Below are positions 58,010-64,000 of a stretch of 64,000 bases of DNA, piece after piece. The notes beneath the pieces are model-generated. The model did no database searches. It was not told the DNA's origin and saw only the letters and a list, made by a program, of their open reading frames with translations. Position numbers and translations under genes: made by a program. Numbering within the stretch: the stretch's first letter is position 1; the number at the start of each line of letters is the position of its first letter. Origin of the DNA: Kutzneria kofuensis (lineage in GTDB: Bacteria; Actinomycetota; Actinomycetes; Mycobacteriales; Pseudonocardiaceae); assembly GCF_014203355.1 (NCBI RefSeq), contig NZ_JACHIR010000001.1, positions 4,342,038 to 4,406,037 of the forward strand. Direction: 5' to 3'.

Positions 58010-58621
58010 CCGCACGATCTCGGTGCCCTCGGGCTTGGTCTGGTTGAGCCAGTTCTCCGCGAGCATGTGGCCGAGGTCGTTGTGCAGCCCCTCGTGGATC
58101 GGCACGCCCACGCGCGGCTTGACCGCCTTGACGTAGTCGAGTACCTCGGCCAGCTTCAGCCACGGCGCCGACTCCGGCACGCCCAGCACGTCCACGTCCC
58201 CCGCCGGCCGCGCGAACGAGTCGCCGGGGTGCAGGAACGCGCCGCCGTCGACCAGGTAGCCGACGTTGGTGATGCCGGGCAGGTCGCCGTAGATGCTGGC
58301 GTGCTGGCCGCCGATCACGTCGACGGTGGCGCCGGCCAGCGTCAGCTTGTCGCCGGCGTTCGCGACGGTGTGCTCGAGGCCCAACTCCTTGACGATGCCC
58401 GCGGAGTCCGGGTCCACCACGAGTTTCGCGCCCGGATTGGCCGCGAGCAGCGCCGGCAGCCGGTCCCGGTCGAGGTGGTCGAAGTGCTGGTGGGTGATCA
58501 GCACCGCGTCCAGGCCCTCGGTCTGCTCGAAGCCGGTGGCGAGCGTGCCCGGGTCGATCAGCAGCCGCGCCGAGCCCGTGTCGAGCAGCACGCATGCGTG
58601 TCCGAAGTGGACGATTTGCAT
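57980..58621 (-). CDS. MBL-fold metal-dependent hydrolase (UlaG-like)
   Basis: Metallo-beta-lactamase-fold hydrolase of 213 residues. IVHFGHACVLLDTGSARLLIDPG, the metal motif ITHQHFDHLD (HxHxDH), GGQHASIYG, DGGAFLHPGDSF (His/Asp ligands) and the C-terminal GVPIHEG with a last metal His follow the UlaG/YycJ-like order. AAGGAG lies 7 nt before ATG 58621. It is downstream of the epimerase gene on the same strand (31 bp gap). Substrate unknown. Confidence 0.87.
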   Translation of the reverse strand: MQIVHFGHACVLLDTGSARLLIDPGTLATGFEQTEGLDAVLITHQHFDHLDRDRLPALLAANPGAKLVVDPDSAGIVKELGLEHTVANAGDKLTLAGATVDVIGGQHASIYGDLPGITNVGYLVDGGAFLHPGDSFARPAGDVDVLGVPESAPWLKLAEVLDYVKAVKPRVGVPIHEGLHNDLGHMLAENWLNQTKPEGTEIVRLAHGEATKV

Positions 58622-58652
58622 CGATGGCTCCTTCGCTACGTGTGCCTCCACC

Positions 58653-59651
58653 CTATGCCTGGAGCCGGTCCAGCACCTCGGTTTCCTGTGCGGCGGTGAG
58701 GCCAGCCCTGCGTTCCCGGTCGAAGCCCAGCTCGTCCTCCACCGCCAGCGCGCCGCGCACCGCGTCGGCGAACGACCGGATCTTCAGCCCCGCCGCGATG
58801 GCCGGCTCCGCGTCGTGCGCCGTGAAGCCGTAGTCCTCCGGCGGCACCCACAGCGGCAGCGACTTCGGGCCCGCCCAGTAGCCGACCTCGTTGTCCCGCA
58901 ACTGTTCCTCGCTCGCCCACACGATCTCGGTGTCGGCCGGCGCGACGACTTCCCTGATCTCGTCGAGGAGTTCGGTGAGCGGCCGGGCCGGCCCGATGCC
59001 GTCGTACACGCCGGCGATGCCCTGCTCGCCCGCGTCCACGAACCACGACGCCAGGTCGCGGACGTCCACGTGCTGGGTGAGCTGCCCCTCGGCCGCCGGC
59101 GCCAGCACCCGGCCGCCCCGCGCGAACCGCCCCGGCCAGTACCCGAACCGGTCGCTGCGGTCACCCGGGCCGGTGATCAGACCCGACCGCACGACCAGCG
59201 CCCGGTCGGCCAGGTGCGCCAGCACCTCGTTCTCGCTGGCCACCTTCACCGCGCCGTACAGGTCCGGGTCCGCCGCCGGCGTCGACCCGTCCTCCTGCCT
59301 CGGCTCCAGCAGCGGCGCCCCCACCGTCTGCCCCGGCGTCTTCGTGTCGGCATACACGTTGATCGAGGACACGAACGTCCAGTGGCCCGCGTTCGGCCCC
59401 AGCACCCGCACCGCGTCGCGGACCCACGGGTAGGAGATGGTCGCCACGTCCACCACCGCGTCGAACCGCTCGTCCGCCAGCGGCGCCAGCGCCTCCGGGT
59501 CGTCGCGGTCCAGCTTCAGCAGCCGCGCCCCCGCCGGCACGTCCCCGCTCGTTCCCCGGGCCACACAGACCACCTCGTGACCCCTGCCCAGCGCCTCCGC
59601 CGCCACCGCGTGGCCGAGGAACACCGTCCCACCCAGAACCAGTAGTCGCAT
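58653..59651 (-). CDS. NAD-dependent epimerase/reductase-like protein
   Basis: Extended SDR of 332 residues. It starts with [19 protein letters not shown] (glycine motif with GTxFLG, as in isoflavone-reductase or mRNA-binding-type epimerases), has [16 protein letters not shown] and [10 protein letters not shown] where the YxxxK catalytic pair is seen, and [16 protein letters not shown]. Such proteins are widespread in actinobacteria, with unclear substrates. It is divergent from purS across a 232-bp gap. Confidence 0.83.
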   Translation of the reverse strand: MRLLVLGGTVFLGHAVAAEALGRGHEVVCVARGTSGDVPAGARLLKLDRDDPEALAPLADERFDAVVDVATISYPWVRDAVRVLGPNAGHWTFVSSINVYADTKTPGQTVGAPLLEPRQEDGSTPAADPDLYGAVKVASENEVLAHLADRALVVRSGLITGPGDRSDRFGYWPGRFARGGRVLAPAAEGQLTQHVDVRDLASWFVDAGEQGIAGVYDGIGPARPLTELLDEIREVVAPADTEIVWASEEQLRDNEVGYWAGPKSLPLWVPPEDYGFTAHDAEPAIAAGLKIRSFADAVRGALAVEDELGFDRERRAGLTAAQETEVLDRLQA

Positions 59652-59883
59652 GGCTCACACCCTCGACCGGCCGCCGGCCCGCCGCCACCGCTCTCGCGCT
59701 GGGCGAACGCCCGAGGCGGGCCGGGCCGGGCGTGACGGAAATCATCGACCTGGACAAACCCGGTCACGACGGCGTGAAACCGGTGCTCGCGTTCACCCGG
59801 CGTTCGGCGGGTGTCCATCGACTTCACCCAGGTCAGGTAGGCTTTGGCGGTACCGCGACCCTTCCACACCGGGAGCATCCTCA
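59652..59883 (+). promoter_or_regulatory. Intergenic promoter region of purSQL
   Basis: This 232-bp gap holds the promoters of the divergent epimerase and purSQL. TAGGCT (59838-59843) is a good -10 box, leaving a leader of about 34 nt with GGGAG at 59871-59875. A long imperfect GTGAAACCGG/CCCGG-rich stretch upstream could hold a regulator site. No gene, riboswitch or tRNA is seen. Confidence 0.5.
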
Positions 59884-60123
59884 GTGGCCCGAGTCGTCGT
59901 CGACGTCATGCCCAAGCCCGAAATCCTCGACCCGCAGGGTCAGGCGGTGGCCAACGCGCTGCCCCGTCTCGGTTTCGACGGCATCGGCAGCGTCCGCCAA
60001 GGCAAGCACTTCGAACTGGACGTCGACGACTCGGTCGACGACGCCACCCTCGCCAAGATCGCCGAGACCTTCCTCGCCAACCCGGTCGTCGAGGACTGGG
60101 TCGTGCGGCGGGTGGAGTCGTGA
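59884..60123 (+). CDS. purS: Phosphoribosylformylglycinamidine synthase, PurS subunit
   Basis: Small dimeric subunit of 79 residues that bridges PurQ and Pur[31 protein letters not shown], then [13 protein letters not shown] and [10 protein letters not shown] is the full PurS pattern. GTG 59884 has GGGAG 8 nt upstream. It overlaps purQ by 4 bp (GTGA). Together PurSQL form FGAM synthase, step four of purine synthesis. Confidence 0.96.
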   Translation: MARVVVDVMPKPEILDPQGQAVANALPRLGFDGIGSVRQGKHFELDVDDSVDDATLAKIAETFLANPVVEDWVVRRVES

Positions 60124-60797
60124 CCGCGCGCATCGGGGTCATCACCTTCCCCGGCACGCTGGACGACGTGGACGCGGCCCGGGCGGTGGACCGGTCGGGC
60201 GCGCAGTCGGTGGCGCTGTGGCACGCGGACGCCGACCTCAAGGGCGTGGACGCGGTGGTGGTGCCGGGCGGCTTCTCCTACGGCGACTACCTGCGGGCGG
60301 GCGCGATCGCCCGGTTCGCGCCGGTGATGTCGGAGGTCATCGCGGCCGCCGCCAAGGGGCTGCCGGTGCTGGGCATCTGCAACGGCTTCCAGATCCTGTG
60401 CGAGGCGGGCCTGCTGCCGGGCGTGCTGATCCGCAACAAGGGCCTGCACTTCGTCTGCCGCGACCAGTGGCTGCGGGTGGACAACACGTCCTCGGCCTGG
60501 ACCAGCCGGTTCGACCAGGGCGCGGAGATCCTCATCCCGCTGAAGTCGGGCGAGGGCTGCTACGTGGCCGACCAGCACGTCATCGACGAGCTGGAGGGCG
60601 AGGGCCGGGTGGCATTCCGCTACGTCGGCGGCAACCCCAACGGCGCGCTCAACGACATCGCCGGCATCACCAGCGCCAACGGGCGCGTGGTGGGCCTGAT
60701 GCCGCACCCGGAGCACGCGATCGACGCGCTGACCGGCCCGTCGGACGACGGCCTCGGCCTGTTCCTGTCCGCTCTCGACTCCCTGGTGGCGGCGTGA
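60120..60797 (+). CDS. purQ: Phosphoribosylformylglycinamidine synthase, glutaminase subunit
   Basis: Class I glutamine amidotransferase of 225 residues that supplies ammonia to Pur[37 protein letters not shown], the nucleophile Cys in [18 protein letters not shown] and the catalytic His and Glu in [10 protein letters not shown] are all present. The GTG start overlaps purS by 4 bp and its stop overlaps purL by 4 bp. Confidence 0.97.
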   Translation: MTARIGVITFPGTLDDVDAARAVDRSGAQSVALWHADADLKGVDAVVVPGGFSYGDYLRAGAIARFAPVMSEVIAAAAKGLPVLGICNGFQILCEAGLLPGVLIRNKGLHFVCRDQWLRVDNTSSAWTSRFDQGAEILIPLKSGEGCYVADQHVIDELEGEGRVAFRYVGGNPNGALNDIAGITSANGRVVGLMPHPEHAIDALTGPSDDGLGLFLSALDSLVAA

Positions 60798-63085
60798 CGA
60801 CGACTGAGCATCTGATCGACACGGTCGAGCACGCGACGGCGACGCCGGACAACGCGCAGCCGTACCGTGAGCTGGGCCTGAAGGACGACGAGTACCAGCG
60901 CATCCGCGACATCCTCGGTCGCCGGCCGACGGACGCCGAGCTGGCCATGTACTCGGTGATGTGGAGCGAGCACTGCTCGTACAAGTCGTCCAAGATCCAC
61001 CTCGCCTACTTCGGCAGGACCACGACCGACGAGATGCGGGCCAAGATGCTGGCCGGCATCGGCGAGAACGCCGGCGTGGTCGACATCGGCGACGGCTGGG
61101 CGGTCACCTTCAAGGTGGAGAGCCACAACCACCCGTCCTACGTGGAGCCCTACCAGGGCGCGGCCACCGGCGTCGGCGGCATCGTCCGCGACATCATGGC
61201 GATGGGCGCCCGCCCGATCGCGGTGGTGGACCCGCTGCGCTTCGGCCCGGCCGACGCCCCGGACACCCGCCGCGTGCTGCACGGCGTGGTGGCCGGCGTC
61301 GGCGGCTACGGCAACTGCCTCGGCCTGCCCAACATCGGCGGCGAGCTGGTCTTCGACGCTTCCTACGCCGGCAACCCGCTGCTCAACGCGGGCTGCATCG
61401 GCGCGCTGCGGGTGGAGGACCTGCACCTGGCGCATGCCTCGGGCACCGGCAACAAGGTCATCCTGTTCGGCGCGCGCACCGGCCTCGACGGCATCGGCGG
61501 CGTCTCGGTGCTGGCCAGCGACACGTTCTCCGGCGACGAGGGCGGCTCCGGCCGCAAGAAGCTGCCGAGCGTGCAGGTGGGCGACCCGTTCACCGAGAAG
61601 GTGCTCATCGAGTGCTGCCTGGAGCTGTACCGCGAGGGCATCGTGGTCGGCATCCAGGACCTCGGCGGCGCCGGCCTGTCCTGCGCCACCAGCGAGCTGG
61701 CCAGCGCCGGCGACGGCGGCATGCACGTCTGGCTGGATCGGGTTCCGTTGCGCGCCAAGGGAATGACGCCGGCCGAGGTGCTGTCCTCGGAGTCCCAGGA
61801 GCGCATGATGGCCGTGGTGAAGCCGTCCGATGTGGACGCCTTCATGCGGGTGTGCAAGAAGTGGGACGTCATCGCCACCGAGATCGGCGAGGTCACCGAC
61901 GGCGACCGGCTGGTCATCACCTGGCACGACCAGGTCGTGGTGGACGTGCCGCCGCGCACCGTCGCGCACGAGGGCCCGGTCTACCACCGGCCGATCGAGC
62001 GGCCCGCGGACCAGGATGCCTTGCAGGCCAACGGTCCCGAGTCGCTGCCGCGGCCCACGACGGCCGAGGACCTGCGGGCGCTGCTGCTGCGGATGATCTC
62101 CTCGCCGAACCTGGCGTCCAAGCGCTGGGTGACCGAGCAGTACGACCGCTACGTGCGCGGCAACACCGTGCTGGCCCAGCCGTCCGACTCGGGCATGGTC
62201 CGCGTCGACGAGCAGACCAACCGTGGCGTGGCCCTGGCCACCGACTGCAACGGCCGGTTCTGCAAGCTCGACCCGTACCAGGGCGCGCAGTTAGCGCTGG
62301 CCGAGGCGTACCGGAACGTGGCCTCGACCGGCGCGACGCCGCTGGCGGTCACCGACTGCCTGAACTTCGGCTCGCCCGAGGACCCGGCGGTGATGTGGCA
62401 GTTCGAGCAGGCCATCAAGGGCCTGGCCGACGGCTGCGCCCAGCTGGGCATTCCGGTCACCGGCGGCAACGTCAGCTTCTACAACCAGACCGGCAGCACG
62501 GCGATCCTGCCGACGCCCGTGGTCGGCGTGCTCGGCGTCATCGACGACGTCACGCGGCGCATCCCGACCGGCTTCGGCACCGAGCCCGGCGAGACGCTGC
62601 TGCTGCTCGGCGACACCCGGGACGAGTTCGGCGGCTCCGAGTGGGCGCACGTCGAGCACGGCCACCTCGGCGGCCGGCCGCCGCAGGTCGACCTGGAGCG
62701 GGAGCGGCTGCTGGCCGAGGTGCTGGTCGCCGGCTCGCGGGACGGCATGCTGTCCGCGGCGCACGACCTGTCCGACGGCGGCCTTGCGCAGGCGATCGTC
62801 GAGTCCTGCCTGATCGGCGAGACCGGCGCGCGGATCATCCTGCCCGAGGGCGTGGACCCGTTCGTGCAGCTGTTCTCCGAGTCCGCCGGCCGGGTCGTGG
62901 TCGCGGTGCCGCGCAGCGAGGAGCTGCGGTTCACCGAGATGTGCACGGCGCGTGAGCTGCCGTGGGTGCGCATCGGCGTGGTGGACAAGGAGTCGACCGA
63001 GCTGGAGTTCCAGGGCGTGGCGACCTACTCCCTGGACGAGCTGCGCACGGCCTGGGAAGGCACCTTGCCCGCCCTGTTCGACTGA
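60794..63085 (+). CDS. purL: Phosphoribosylformylglycinamidine synthase, PurL subunit
   Basis: ATP-dependent synthetase subunit of 763 residues, the small PurL form that needs PurS and Pur[13 protein letters not shown], the signature [41 protein letters not shown] and the second-half [14 protein letters not shown] and [17 protein letters not shown] are present, giving two repeated AIRS-like halves. The GTG start overlaps purQ by 4 bp. A perfect 22-bp-stem hairpin follows the stop by 7 bp. Confidence 0.98.
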   Translation: MTTTEHLIDTVEHATATPDNAQPYRELGLKDDEYQRIRDILGRRPTDAELAMYSVMWSEHCSYKSSKIHLAYFGRTTTDEMRAKMLAGIGENAGVVDIGDGWAVTFKVESHNHPSYVEPYQGAATGVGGIVRDIMAMGARPIAVVDPLRFGPADAPDTRRVLHGVVAGVGGYGNCLGLPNIGGELVFDASYAGNPLLNAGCIGALRVEDLHLAHASGTGNKVILFGARTGLDGIGGVSVLASDTFSGDEGGSGRKKLPSVQVGDPFTEKVLIECCLELYREGIVVGIQDLGGAGLSCATSELASAGDGGMHVWLDRVPLRAKGMTPAEVLSSESQERMMAVVKPSDVDAFMRVCKKWDVIATEIGEVTDGDRLVITWHDQVVVDVPPRTVAHEGPVYHRPIERPADQDALQANGPESLPRPTTAEDLRALLLRMISSPNLASKRWVTEQYDRYVRGNTVLAQPSDSGMVRVDEQTNRGVALATDCNGRFCKLDPYQGAQLALAEAYRNVASTGATPLAVTDCLNFGSPEDPAVMWQFEQAIKGLADGCAQLGIPVTGGNVSFYNQTGSTAILPTPVVGVLGVIDDVTRRIPTGFGTEPGETLLLLGDTRDEFGGSEWAHVEHGHLGGRPPQVDLERERLLAEVLVAGSRDGMLSAAHDLSDGGLAQAIVESCLIGETGARIILPEGVDPFVQLFSESAGRVVVAVPRSEELRFTEMCTARELPWVRIGVVDKESTELEFQGVATYSLDELRTAWEGTLPALFD

Positions 63086-63092
63086 GTTTGTG

Positions 63093-63177
63093 CCTTGCGC
63101 TCTCCGGGACTGAGGGCTCTCAGTCCCGGAGAGCGCAAGGCTTAGAGAGGCCGAGCCCCGCACGGAACGCGCGGCAT
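63093..63177. repeat. Compound palindromic element, copy 2 (downstream of purL; also terminator)
   Basis: A perfect 22-bp inverted repeat (63093-63114 with 63119-63140) with a 4-nt loop is followed by the 23-bp tail at 63155-63177 (GCCCCGCACGGAACGCGCGGC then AT). The tail matches 53549-53571 at 21 of 23 bases and forms the same small GAA-loop hairpin with one mismatch. It lies between convergent purL and lysozyme genes and can act as a terminator for purL. Confidence 0.82.
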
Positions 63178-63185
63178 GGGCGCTG

Positions 63186-64000
63186 TCAGCCGTTGGCCAG
63201 GGCCTGTAGGCGGTCGTAGCTGCCGTTGAACTCGTCCTGGTCGCCGGGGAAGGTGCCGGAGTCGGCGTACTGCCAGAAGGTGTAGACGGTCCAGGCGTAC
63301 GGCAGGACGCCGACGCTGCTGGCGTAGCGGGCGACCCACAGCGGGTTGGTGGAGGTGAAGTCGCCGCGGTTGCCGGTGCAGTCCTGCCACCACTGCTGCG
63401 CGGTGTAGATCACCGGCCACACCCCGGCGCGGGCGTGGTAGGTGTTGCTGAAGTCCAGGATCCACTGCACCATCCCGGCCTGGGACAGGCCGTAGCACTC
63501 GGCGCCGGACGGGTTCCACTCGATGTCCAGCGCACCGGGCAGGGTCTTGCCGTCGCGGGACCAGCCGCCGCCGTGGTCGACGAAGTAGTTGGCCTGGGTG
63601 GTGCCGTTGGTGGTGTTGGGTGTGGCGAAGTGGTAGGCGCCGCGGATCATGCCGACGTTGTAGGAACCGTTGTACTGCTGGGCGAAGTACCCGTTGATGT
63701 AGTACGTGCCCTCGGTGGCCTTGACGTAGGCGAACCGGCCGCCGTTGTTCCACGCGGTCTGCCAGTCGACGTTGCCTTGATAGGAGCTCACATCCATGCC
63801 GTACACGACGGCGGCCGGCCCGAACGCGGTCGGCTTCTCGGCGGTGCGGTGGCCGAGGTGCCGGGCGACCTGCGAGCCCATGGTGTGGTTGTGCTGCGCG
63901 TCCTGCACGGAGTCGGGGGGATTTCCGCCCGAAGTGGCGGCGCCGGCAGGGGTGGTGGCGCCGAAGGCTACGGACAGGATCATGGCGGTCAGTGCCGCCG
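63186..64000 (-). CDS. Secreted GH25 lysozyme (N-terminus beyond window edge)
   Basis: Peptidoglycan hydrolase of glycoside hydrolase family 25. YGMDVSSYQGNVDWQTAWNNGGRFAYVKATEGTYYIN is the family opening; GMIRGAYHFATPN, LPGALDIEWNPSG with the catalytic acidic pair (DIE) and PVIYTAQQWW complete it. The open frame continues past base 64000 with hydrophobic residues (AALTAMILSVAFGATTPAGAA), so the signal peptide starts outside the window; ATG 63983 would leave it truncated. The mature enzyme acts outside the cell. Confidence 0.9.
   Translation of the reverse strand, partial: AALTAMILSVAFGATTPAGAATSGGNPPDSVQDAQHNHTMGSQVARHLGHRTAEKPTAFGPAAVVYGMDVSSYQGNVDWQTAWNNGGRFAYVKATEGTYYINGYFAQQYNGSYNVGMIRGAYHFATPNTTNGTTQANYFVDHGGGWSRDGKTLPGALDIEWNPSGAECYGLSQAGMVQWILDFSNTYHARAGVWPVIYTAQQWWQDCTGNRGDFTSTNPLWVARYASSVGVLPYAWTVYTFWQYADSGTFPGDQDEFNGSYDRLQALANG

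Noticed and set aside
59652-59883. Small gene or purine riboswitch in the gap before purS
   Set aside because: No frame with a start and ribosome-binding site of convincing composition, and no purine-aptamer core is visible.

Overview
This is chromosomal DNA from a high-GC actinobacterium. Many genes start with GTG, and several appear leaderless, with a TAnnnT box 7-8 nt before the start codon. A WXG100/EspG/DUF3558 cassette, a DUF3151 gene beside purA and SigE-type ECF sigma factors point to Pseudonocardiales (an Amycolatopsis, Kutzneria or Saccharothrix-like genus). That placement is an inference. No tRNA, rRNA, CRISPR array, phage or intact insertion sequence was seen.

Layout. 1-5685: a LacI repressor (cut by the window edge) divergent from a fructose-type ABC uptake operon, frcBCA, with a PfkB kinase, an FrcK-like kinase and a small CoA-binding protein. 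5706-14640: three resistance or redox units: a MarR regulator with a DHA2 efflux pump that carries a beta-domain tail; a glycolate-oxidase-type flavoenzyme; and an FAD monooxygenase with its TetR regulator. Two DedA proteins lie here. 14650-19274: an amino-sugar cluster (AgaS-like SIS protein, ROK kinase, NagA, class II aldolase) divergent from a DeoR regulator. 19271-24697: an ECF sigma factor, a YCII protein, an SDR, a decayed aldo/keto reductase, an MFS transporter with less GC-biased codon use, and a diguanylate cyclase.

24828-34304 resembles the conserved actinobacterial fba-DedA-DUF3151-purA neighbourhood. Between fba and DUF3151 sits a tightly overlapping block: ornithine-lipid acyltransferases (olsB, olsA), a DedA protein and two tandem paralogous membrane proteins of no recognised family. 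This is the best candidate here for an undescribed system. 34324-42243 holds two CPA1 antiporters flanking a sulfonate-use operon (ssuCBAD). That operon is preceded by a cysteine-containing leader peptide and an anti-Shine-Dalgarno element, an evident translational or attenuation switch.

42264-64000 carries purine genes (purD, purB, purC, purS, purQ, purL; purA is further left) interleaved with a type VII secretion substrate/chaperone cassette without secretion machinery (43904-48404), an aminotransferase, a threonine aldolase, a sigma-factor unit, a MOSC protein and an exported GH25 lysozyme cut by the right edge. Two copies of a compound palindromic element with a shared 23-bp tail lie upstream of purB and downstream of purL.
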